A DNA stretch of 64,000 nt, taken from contig NC_134702.1 in assembly GCF_043290135.1 (NCBI RefSeq), positions 92,479,819 to 92,543,818 on the forward strand. The letters are read 5' to 3'. Of the stretch, positions 56,444 through 64,000 are shown piece by piece (the first letter of the stretch is position 1; each line of letters begins with the position of its first letter). The position numbers were made by a program, and so were the translations under genes. The notes below the pieces were generated by a model, which was not told the DNA's origin, did no database searches, and saw only the letters and a list, made by a program, of their open reading frames with translations. The stretch is from Rhipicephalus microplus (taxonomy: Eukaryota > Arthropoda > Arachnida > Ixodida > Ixodidae).

Positions 56444-57473
56444 GTTATATGGCGTCCATGCCCACCGCTTGTATTTCTCTCCGTATTGTTTTCCTTCAAA
56501 TATTTCATTGAAACGGCTGATGAGTATGTAATAATTAAAAGTAGATATTTTAACCTTACTAAGAATGTTAAAATCTATTTACTCTGTTCTACTGGGCCCT
56601 AAATATATTATCAGCTGGAAATATTTTTAGGTATTTTTGTACATTTATATAGTTGTATAGAAGTTAATCGTTTTTCTGAATGCGTATTTTATATTCTGTA
56701 TTGTACTTTGTCTTCTAACGTAATATGTCCGTGGTTTCAGATTGTTAATATGTATTTTCTTCTTTTTTTGTCTTGCTATATGTGATTGCCGTTGATTATA
56801 CAGCTATATTTTGAAGTGTGAGTTCACAATTCTCTTTATACCCTTTGAATTTCGCTTTTATGTTAAAAAAAAGAAATAGCGGTATTTTTATGTTCCGGTG
56901 CATCTGAGAAAATTTATGGGTGGATGGTCCCTATCTAGTCAGGCATAGTCAATTGGCTTTTAGTTCCTCCAACCTTGCCAATGTTATGTCTCAACAAATC
57001 GAATCGAATCGAACTGAATTAAATAATGGGGACTCACCTAATCTGACTGAGCTCATCAGCTGTAATATAAATTTAAAATTTTAAATGACATTTATATCCC
57101 CCAAACTGCAGGCCGATCCCTCTTCCTCCCATCTTATGGGAGTTTGTCAATATTGGTGTATCATCATTATCACCATCCATCATCATCATCATTAATTTTT
57201 TCGTCTTCAGGTTTGTCCACAGCTGTTTTTGTTGTAATGTTATCAACTTCTTTCAGAGCATGCACAGACAAGTCACTGCCCGTGCTACCTTCCACTTGAC
57301 CGGGCAGCCGATTGTGTTGTCCTTATTGTTGTTCTAGTCTACGCGTGAGAACTGCCGTTACAAAGAACATCACGAGCGCATCTGAATTGTTCCATCTTTT
57401 CCCAGTTGTTCGGGTGATAAGTTCTGAAAGAACGGTGTGAGAGTTTCTGTCCTTTTCATGTCTCAACATCTAC
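56444..57473. other. A/T-rich unassigned stretch
   Basis: No reading frame above 60 codons. An ATC-repeat run near 57168-57200 resembles LINE-type tails but no element body is recognisable. GAATCGAATCGAA occurs near 57000. Confidence 0.4.
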
Positions 57474-58415
57474 TTTATTTATTTATTTATTTATTTATTT
57501 CAGACACTCTGTCAACCCCAACGGGGATTTTTGCAGAGCGGGCATACACAGAATAAAAATATACAAGAGTGTTCAATTCACAGCTAACAACTTGGTGAAT
57601 TATCAAGAAAGCTGCACCTAAAATTTAACAAGCACACATGGACAGTAAAAAAAAAAAAAGCATCCATACAAAAGTTACCAAGCATGCGTCATGAAAAGAA
57701 GTCACAATGATCAAGAAAAATGTACGAGATAAGTAATGTGTGAATCGCTCGTTACAGGATGAAGATGATATCATTACACAAAGCAAAAATGGTAAGGTTA
57801 GTTACTATACTAAGAGTTTATGTTCGAGAAACGCATAGGTGGTTTTCAAGAAGTGCTAGGAGGTTATCTTCGTTACTACAGGTAGTTCTGTATGTAGACA
57901 GACTATTTCATAACCCGATGGCTTGTGGAAAAAAAAAAACGAGAATTCAAGACAGTCAGTTTTTAACTTGTATTCTTCAAAAAATGGGGGGGGGGGCGGG
58001 TTGTGACGAGAGGGCTTAGTTTCTGGGTGAGATAGGCATTTGTTCCCATCAATACGAAGCGTATTGTGAAAAATATGAAACAGCATTTTTGACGGGTACT
58101 ATCGGCACGGTAACTGAGCGTCACTATTGTCGATTCTTGCATTAATGCGGATGGGGAGTCAGATGTACGATATTTATTAAAAATAAACGTGACTGCTTTC
58201 CTTTGCACGTTTTCTTGTTTATTTATTAAGTTTTTAAATGGAAACCAAACGACGTTGGAATACTCAAGCTCTGACAAATGTATTATAGGCAAGTAGCTTC
58301 GTAGCATGCGGAGCTGAATGAAGGCGCTTTTTCAGAAAAAAATTCTTTCATTGCTGATGATGTTACAAGGTTTACGTGTGCCTCTAATTTCATGTCATTA
58401 GGTATGATTAAGCCA

Positions 58416-58446
<31 letters not shown>

Positions 58447-59260
58447 TAGAGAGGAAAGGCAGGGAGGTTAACCAAGCTTGGCTCGGTTGGCTACCCTACA
58501 CTTGGGGTGGGGGAAAGGGAGAATAAACCAAGATACCTGTGTTCCTTAAGAGGAGCGAGTTCAGTGGCAACGATAGTATAGGGAAACTCGGATGTCATGT
58601 TTTTTTCTGGTTATTTAGAGAAAAGTTGATTTCTGCCATCTGCCATTCCATACACCATCAAAATAATGATTTTAGAGCATTTTAAAGGGTCACGTGGTTG
58701 CTAGGACAGATAATTTTTATATATTATACAATCATCGGCAAAACGCCGTATGTTCGTATTGATAGATGCAGGTAGATTGTTTACAAAAATTAAAAATAAA
58801 ATGGGAGCAACGACACTGCCCTGAGGTACGCCAGACATAACTTGGGTTATTTCCAATTTTCGGTGATTAATTTTAGTTTGGTTTGATAGATAAGCGCTGA
58901 TCCAGTCACTAATTTGCCCTTTACTTAATAATGCTTTGAATTTTATGGTTAGTTTTCTATGTGACCCCAGATCAAATGCCTTTGAGAAGTCGAGGATTAT
59001 GAGATCTATTTGTTTTTGATTTTCAATGGCTTGTTCTATTTCGTGTACTAATTCGGTTAACTGAGTTACTGTAGAAAGACCTTTGCGAAAACCATGTTGG
59101 AATGGTGATATACGTTTTTCTTCGACATACGTAGTAATGTGTTTAAGGATGATGTGTTCAAAAAACTTGCACGTTCTGCTGGTCTGTAAAATAAGACAGA
59201 AATTGGAAGCGTCAATTTTGTTGCGTGCTTTGTGAACTGGTATCACTTTAGCGGTTTTCC
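57474..59260 (-). pseudogene. CR1/L2-like LINE remnant with (AAAT)n tail and internal insertion
   Basis: Read on the minus strand, the RT part 58701-59246 has FQHGFRKGLSTVTQLTELV, IILDFSKAFDLGSH, SGVPQGSVVAPILFLIFVNN and FADD. After a gap containing 58415-58560 (a GA tract plus GGAAAGGCAGGGAGGTTAAC, apparently foreign), the C-terminal part at 57963-58307 follows (IIHLSELEYSNVVWFPF, ENVQRKAVTFIF). The 3' UTR ends in an AAAT-repeat tail (57474-57500). Stops and indels make it non-coding. The 5' part is missing. Confidence 0.8.
58415..58560. repeat. (GA)n plus unassigned repeat inside the LINE
   Basis: A GA array (58415-58442) is followed by AGAGGAAAGGCAGGGAGGTT, GGCTCGGTTGGCTACCC and a G-rich end. 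It interrupts the RT-to-C-terminus order of the surrounding LINE, so it is probably an inserted repeat of its own family. Confidence 0.5.
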
Positions 59261-59890
59261 ATTCGCTTGAGAAAGCACAAGTTGTTAATGATTGTCAAAA
59301 CATTAGGAATAAATACTTTGCCATCCATTCAGCATACCACCTTAAAAGTTTATTTATTAATGCAACTCAGTAAAGATGAAGTATCTGTGCCTTCCGAGAG
59401 AATAGACGGAGCTGTTGGGTAGGGAGGTGAAGCGCAAAATTTTCGATATTTCTTACTTTCTTGGAGCCGCAGAAGACGCACTTTTAAAAATTTTATGTTT
59501 TTGTTTCCCGCCCCTCCCCCCGATATTGTTTGTCAAATAAACCTTAGTCACTGAAACGCAAACAGGAATTTAATCTGCAAATCATGTGCGTACATGAAGG
59601 CTCATCCATTCATGAACGAGTACGGCCAGAATCGCAAGGTGTACTACACCGTCAATACCGGCTGACACCATCTTCGAATTTTTTTCGCAGACGCGGCACA
59701 TAATGAAACATTTTGTCTACGCAGAAGCCGTGCGTATGACTTAAAGCACGCAGAAGCAGTCGAGTCATCGCAACAAAGCATAGTTACCTTCGAATCCGCA
59801 GTGGTAGACGTACTCATTATAATTATGCGTCAGGAAGGAATTTAAGATATGCCAAGTGAACGAGGTTGTTATTATTCGGTACAGACTGAC
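59261..59890. other. unassigned stretch
   Basis: No gene is recognised. If the 59.9-kb exon is real, this is the start of its intron. Confidence 0.35.
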
Positions 59891-59939
59891 CGTTGATGAA
59901 GTAGACAGGATTGGTTCCGCTTGAGCTGCGTCGGGCCAT
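59891..59939 (-). CDS. candidate first exon, weakly like xanthine dehydrogenase / aldehyde oxidase
   Basis: On the minus strand an ATG in optimal context (accATGG) at 59939 starts MARRSSSGTNPVYFING and meets a donor-like GTCAGT right after AACG. Molybdo-flavoenzymes of the xanthine dehydrogenase / aldehyde oxidase family begin with a short exon-sized segment ending in V-x-F-x-V-N-G before the 2Fe-2S domain, and PVYFING would fit. The evidence is only a few residues. No exon with the GCGEGGCGAC cluster signature was found in the window, and the donor is not perfect. CpG-rich sequence upstream (60100-60560) supports a promoter nearby. Confidence 0.2.
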
Positions 59940-60099
59940 GGTATACCCTTTAAAAACTGGTCGCCGGTTCGACTCGCCAGTGGAATCTTCTAAAGTGTAA
60001 TCGCAAAGAGACCTCTTCGTTGGGTGCACTGGTTTGTACAGAATCACCCTTCGGCACACGCACACCGAGCAGTATGGAAGCAAAGGGATGCACACGCAG

Positions 60100-60560
60100 T
60101 GATAGCGGTCAACCTCGCATGACCGGCGTTTCTGGCGCAACACGCACGCACACACAAACACACGCGTCAGTATAGTGTACGACCGGCGCGCGCCGCAACG
60201 CAGCCGTCACAATCGGCGAGGCCGCGCAGCGCGATAAATAAGACGTCCTCTTCGCTACCGGCGCAGAGCAGCTGGCGACGCTGCGCTGCCCTACGCAGTA
60301 GCAGCAGCCGCGCAAGTCAGAGCCGCAAATCCGATGCGCGTGCTCCTCCACAACTGTCGCGTACTATGCAAGCACCGGCCGCATATTCTGGCCGCCAAAA
60401 GGCTCGCCTGCTGGCTGGCTCGCGCCTGGAGTTATTATGTACGCGCGGTATCATTCGGCAGCACAGTTGCACGTCTCTTTTCCAAACGACGGCAGCAACC
60501 CTGCCTTGCCGAGAAGCTGAATGCTCGAGCTCATTTTCCAATCCCTAGGATGTCACCGCT
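60100..60560. other. CpG-rich island
   Basis: This is G+C- and CpG-rich sequence with several GCGC runs and opposing open frames of 60-80 codons without domains. Its position just upstream of the minus-strand ATG at 59939 is compatible with a CpG-type promoter. Confidence 0.35.
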
Positions 60561-60609
60561 GCTGTGGGAGTGACTTTACATCAGTAGTCGACAGTGAAGT
60601 TAAATCAAC

Positions 60610-60708
60610 GGCCACCAGGTCGTCCTAACCTCTGGAGCCCTCCACTACGGCGTCCCTGATAATGGTTTTGGGACGTAAAACCCCAGCTATTACTATTACT
60701 ATTAAGGG
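60610..60708 (+). mobile_element. 3' half of a tRNA-derived SINE, plus strand
   Basis: CACCAGGTCGTCCTAACCTC, GGAGCCCTCCACTACGGCG, CCCTGATAATGG and GGGACGTAAAACCCCAGC are the SINE's 3' blocks. The tail is TATTACTATTACTATTA. The tRNA-like head is missing. Confidence 0.75.
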
Positions 60709-60859
60709 CAGGCCGTCTTGAGAAGTACGTCAGCGTCTTGTTTTAATTCTTGCATTCGTTGCGAAGTGCGTTTTACTGCGATAACAATTATGTGGACAGT
60801 ATCGGCTGGTTTTTGTGCCGTCGCTGCCGTCATACACGTATATGTGTATGTATGTATAT

Positions 60860-61266
60860 TGTCACGGGGTCGTGACGTGGCCGAAGACAGGAGACTTCGT
60901 GTTAGGATTTAACTGTTTATTTGGGTTAACCTGTGCCCGGTAAACTGAAAGTCCAATTACAGCAGCAGTCTCGCACAGATAGCAGTCTCGGACTGATAGC
61001 GGCGAACGGAGCGTCGGCCTTCGATCAACAACTGACAAGCGGCGAAGCGCGTCGGCATTTATACTCTTGCCTTCGAATGTTCTAGCGTTATCGCTGGCGG
61101 TGGCGTAGGTTCCAGAACTATCTGTACCGTTCGCACAGTGGGCGTGATCTTATCGAAATGATCTACTACAGTCCGGAACCTTCTAGAAAAGTGCAGGCGC
61201 GGTTTGCGCTGAGAATCGTGCGGTGTTTTCGGACGATAACAAAAACTTGGTAAATGGAACGTGGCA
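60860..61266 (-). repeat. 3' LTR, about 407 bp
   Basis: The borders are TGCCAC...GTGACA on the minus strand, the expected TG...CA ends with short inverted repeats. A TATAAAT box lies at 61057-61063 and an AATAAA signal at 60916-60921 in the right order on the minus strand. The LTR follows the polypurine tract directly. Borders come from the ends and the tract, not from a second LTR. Confidence 0.75.
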
Positions 61267-61278
61267 TTGCCCCCCTCT
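61267..61278 (-). other. polypurine tract AGAGGGGGGCAA
   Basis: A purine run immediately upstream of the 3' LTR primes plus-strand DNA synthesis in LTR elements. The position fits exactly. Confidence 0.75.
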
Positions 61279-61396
61279 GAAAAAAGGCATCGTCCCGATG
61301 CTTTAACTAAAGATGAAAGTACAATAATAATGCAAGAAAGTACAATGAATAAATTACGATACAACAATAATACAAAAAAAACACTAGTTCAGTTTG

Positions 61397-61573
61397 TTAA
61401 CGCGCATGAAACGGCTTGAGGCGCGCGACATGGACGACTTCAGGTCGCGATCGGCGTCGTTGAGAGTTCGTGATGCCGTCGGGGACAACCTCGTAATCAA
61501 GTGGGCCGAGCCGTCGAACCACCCTGTACGGTCCGAAGTACCGTCGCAGAAGCTTTTCACTTAGTCCACGTCA
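61397..61573 (-). pseudogene. pol C-terminal tail beyond a premature stop
   Basis: It continues in the same frame as pol after the TGA, with phrases RYFGPYRVVRRLGPLDYEVV and HVARLKPFHAR that are usual for the end of Gypsy integrases in arthropods. Apart from the TGA no other lesion is visible, which suggests a recent mutation. Confidence 0.8.
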
Positions 61574-64000
61574 ACGTATCGGCGTCCACACCCAAACACG
61601 TTCACCGGGCTGGTATTCCACGAAGCGTCGTCGAAGGTTGTAACGGTGGCTGTCGGTCGTCTGTTGATTCTTGATACGGAGACGCGCAAGTTGTCGGGCT
61701 TCTTCGGCGCGTTGAAGGTACTCGCTCACATCGAGGTTTTCTTCGTCGGTGACGTTGGGTAACATGGCATCGAGCGTCGTTGCCGGGCTCCTTCCGTAGA
61801 CCAATTTGTATGGAGATATCTGCGTCGTCTCCTGCACCGCCGTGTTGTATGCGAAGGTCACATACGGAAGAATGGCGTCCCACGTCCTGTGTTCGACATC
61901 GACGTACATTGACAGCATGTCGGCGATCGTCTTGTTAAGCCGCTCGGTGAGGCCGTTGGTCTGTGGGTGGTACGCTGTCGTCCGGCGGTGGTTTGTTTGG
62001 CTGTATGCCAAGATTGCTTGAGTTAAGTCGGCAGTGAATGCCGTTCCCCTGTCGGTGATAAGGACCTCTGGGGCGCCATGACGTAGGACGATATTTTCGA
62101 CGAAGAATTTAGCTACTTCGGATGCACTGCCTTTTGGCAGGGCTTTTGTCTCGGCGTAGCGGGTGAGGTAGTCGGTAGCTACCACGATCCACTTGTTTCC
62201 GAAAGCCGACGTCGGGAACGGCCCCAGTAGGTCCATACCAATCTGCTGGAAAGGTCGGCAAGGTGGATCAATTGGCTGCAGAAGTCCCGCTGGCCTTGTC
62301 GGCGGTGTTTTGCGTCGCTGACAGTCCCGGCATGTTCTCACATAACGAGTGACGTCGGTGGTAAGACGTGGCCAGTAGTACCTTTCTTGTATCCTCGCGA
62401 GCGTGCGAGAAACACCGAGGTGCCCTGCCGTCGGATCGTCGTGCAGGGCCTGCAGGAGTTCTGGTCGCAGAGCTGAAGGCACCACAAGGAGGTACTTAGC
62501 TCGAAGCGGTGAAAAGTTTTTCTTTTGTAGAAGACCGTTTCGTAGAAAGAACGACGCAAGTGCGCGCTTGAATACCTTCGGGACTTCGGCGGTCCTGCCT
62601 TCGAGGTATTCTATTAGGGCCTTAAGTTCCGGGTCGGCCCGCTGTCGTTCAGCGAAGTCGTCGGTAGTTATCGTTCCCAAGAAGTACTCGTCATCCGGGT
62701 CGTCGGGTAGCGGTTGGTCGACAGGCGCACGAGAGAGACAGTCGGCGTCAGAGTGTTTTTTGCCGGACTTGTAAATGACAGTAATGTCATACTCTTGAAG
62801 TCTCAAGCTCCATCGTGCGAGGCGACCTGAAGGGTCCTTCAAGGTGGCTAGCCAACACAAGGCGTGGTGGTCGCTCACAACTTTGAAGGGCCTGCCGTAG
62901 AGGTAGGGGCGAAATTTCGACGTAGCCCAGATGATGGCGAGGCACTCCTTTTCTGTTGTGGAATAATTTGCCTCTGCTTTGGATAGCGATCGGCTGGCGT
63001 AACTAATAACCCTTTCAAGTCCGTCAGCCCTCTGCACAAGAACGGCGCCAAGACCTACGCTGCTTGCGTCAGTATGTATTTCTGTCTCGGCGAATTCGTC
63101 GAAATGGGCAAGTAACGGAGGCGTCTGGAGGCGATGTTTAAGCTCCTGGAAAGCGTGTTCCTGTGGCGTTTCCCACTTGAACTCCACGTCGGCCTTGGTA
63201 AGGTTAGTGAGAGGATCGGCGATGCGGGCGAAGTTTTTCACGAACCGCCTATAATAGGCGCACAGGCCCAGAAATCGGCGCACGGCTTTCTTGTCAGTGG
63301 GCGGCGGGAAGTCGGCGATGGCGGCTGTTTTCCGTGGATCGGGACGAACTCCAGACTTGCTGATAACGTGCCCCAGAAACAAGAGCTCCTCATACGCAAA
63401 TCTGCACTTTTCTAGCTTCAGTGTGAGTCCGGAAGTCTTGATGGCTTGAAGTACAGCTTCAAGGCGCCGAAGATGCTCGTCGAAACTCGAGGAAAACACG
63501 ACGACGTCGTCAAAGTACACAAGGCAAGTCTGCCACTTCAATCCTGCCAGTACTGTATCCATAACGCGTTGAAACGTTGCAGGCGCTGAGCAAAGGCCGA
63601 AGGGCATCACCTTAAACTCGAAGAGGCCGTCCGGTGTTATGAACGCCGTCTTCTCTCGGTCTCTTTCGTCGACTTCGATTTGCCAATAGCCAGTCTTGAG
63701 GTCCATTGACGAAAAGTACTTGGCGTTATGGAGCCGATCAAGTGCGTCGTCTATTCGTGGGAGGGGATACACGTCCTTTCTTGTGATTTTGTTCAGGCGG
63801 CGATAATCGACGCAGAAACGTAGGGTCCCATCCTTTTTCTTCACTAACACCACGGGGGATGCCCATGGACTCTTGGACGGCTGGATAATGTCATCCCGCA
63901 GCATTTCATCAACTTGTCTCTTCATGACCTCACGTTCTCGCGTCGAAACCCTGTACGGACTCTGACGGAGGGGTCTGGCATTTTCTTCGGTTATGATACG
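61571..64000 (-). CDS. pol: Ty3/Gypsy Pol polyprotein (RT, RNase H, integrase), partial
   Basis: The frame is open from the window edge to a TGA at 61571-61573. Numbering from the first Met in view (63925), RT spans about 1-250 (LVKKKDGTLRFCVDYRRLN, D74 in SSMDLKTGY, YFDD at 137-140). RNase H spans about 275-400 (D286 in HTDAS, TTEKE, D352 in SDHHAL, HSDAD). The integrase zinc region has H495, H502, C532 and C535, and its core has D565, D625 and E661 (DDx35E). All catalytic residues are present. The TGA falls in the integrase C-terminal tail; the frame stays open for another 57 codons to TAA at 61397-61399, so a CGA-to-TGA change is the likely cause. Gag and protease lie outside the window. 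Enzymatically the visible part could be near-functional. Confidence 0.95.
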   Translation of the reverse strand, partial: RIITEENARPLRQSPYRVSTREREVMKRQVDEMLRDDIIQPSKSPWASPVVLVKKKDGTLRFCVDYRRLNKITRKDVYPLPRIDDALDRLHNAKYFSSMDLKTGYWQIEVDERDREKTAFITPDGLFEFKVMPFGLCSAPATFQRVMDTVLAGLKWQTCLVYFDDVVVFSSSFDEHLRRLEAVLQAIKTSGLTLKLEKCRFAYEELLFLGHVISKSGVRPDPRKTAAIADFPPPTDKKAVRRFLGLCAYYRRFVKNFARIADPLTNLTKADVEFKWETPQEHAFQELKHRLQTPPLLAHFDEFAETEIHTDASSVGLGAVLVQRADGLERVISYASRSLSKAEANYSTTEKECLAIIWATSKFRPYLYGRPFKVVSDHHALCWLATLKDPSGRLARWSLRLQEYDITVIYKSGKKHSDADCLSRAPVDQPLPDDPDDEYFLGTITTDDFAERQRADPELKALIEYLEGRTAEVPKVFKRALASFFLRNGLLQKKNFSPLRAKYLLVVPSALRPELLQALHDDPTAGHLGVSRTLARIQERYYWPRLTTDVTRYVRTCRDCQRRKTPPTRPAGLLQPIDPPCRPFQQIGMDLLGPFPTSAFGNKWIVVATDYLTRYAETKALPKGSASEVAKFFVENIVLRHGAPEVLITDRGTAFTADLTQAILAYSQTNHRRTTAYHPQTNGLTERLNKTIADMLSMYVDVEHRTWDAILPYVTFAYNTAVQETTQISPYKLVYGRSPATTLDAMLPNVTDEENLDVSEYLQRAEEARQLARLRIKNQQTTDSHRYNLRRRFVEYQPGERVWVWTPIR

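Larger units (their letters stand above)
60860..64000 (-). mobile_element. Ty3/Gypsy LTR retrotransposon, 3' portion (runs off the window)
   Basis: On the minus strand the order is pol (RT, RNase H, integrase), a 130-bp spacer, a polypurine tract and the 3' LTR. RT before RNase H before integrase defines the Ty3/Gypsy type. There is no env-like frame between pol and the LTR. gag, protease and the 5' LTR would lie beyond 64000. Confidence 0.93.

Noticed and set aside
60860..64000. Endogenous retrovirus or errantivirus with an envelope gene
   Set aside because: Only about 130 bp separate the pol end from the LTR, so no env frame is present; an ordinary LTR retrotransposon explains it.

Overview
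The window looks like repeat-rich nuclear DNA of an arthropod, most probably a hard tick (Ixodidae). This is inferred from about ten copies of a tRNA-derived SINE that resembles SINEs described from ixodid ticks (Ruka type), several non-LTR retrotransposon lineages, a Ty3/Gypsy LTR element and very long tri- and tetranucleotide arrays. There are no bacterial-type operons, no compact intronless genome and no phage or defence modules. No species is assigned. All alignments and counts were made by eye. Layout: 0-2.8 kb is non-coding, with a 128-bp AT array. About 2.8-8.3 kb on the minus strand is a nearly full-length, decayed I-type non-LTR retrotransposon: a gag-like ORF1 with a zinc knuckle and coiled coil, then ORF2 with endonuclease, reverse transcriptase (YADD), RNase H and a C-terminal Cys/His region. 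9-12.3 kb holds small repeats, a LINE tail, SINEs and two microsatellites. 12.5-13.3 kb (minus) carries the most convincing host-type open reading frame, an intronless 263-residue protein of unknown function with a polyadenylation signal downstream. 16.4-19.5 kb holds a hypothetical reading frame that has a protein-level relative near 56 kb, and a frameshifted coiled-coil/proline-rich pseudogene. 20-33 kb is mostly intergenic or intronic, with two candidate first coding exons, a 265-bp CTAT array, a hAT-like MITE with 8-bp target duplication, a CR1/L2-like LINE, an I/R1-like RNase H remnant, an RTE-like fragment and a TATA+CRE promoter-like site before a 45-codon ORF. 33.9-40.1 kb holds three copies of a roughly 700-780 bp repeat family that has a GCGAAGC mini-hairpin near its ends and hypervariable tetranucleotide interiors (a fourth, partial copy is at 54.3 kb). 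42.8-45.0 kb is a 147-bp-period satellite between GATA arrays, interrupted by a 404-bp terminal-inverted-repeat insertion whose empty site can be read from sister units. 46-54 kb has SINEs with clear target-site duplications, a nested LINE-in-SINE and a 739-bp TIR element. 55-59.3 kb (minus) has two CR1/L2-like LINE remnants, and 59.9 kb a candidate first exon. From 60.86 kb to the window end is the 3' part of a Ty3/Gypsy retrotransposon on the minus strand, with its LTR, polypurine tract and an almost intact pol interrupted by one stop. The window is therefore mainly a record of mobile-element turnover. The most interesting material is structural: the mini-hairpin repeat family, the satellite with its datable insertion, SINE-seeded microsatellites, and a few candidate exons that RNA data could settle. 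I did not find a clearly novel multi-gene system.
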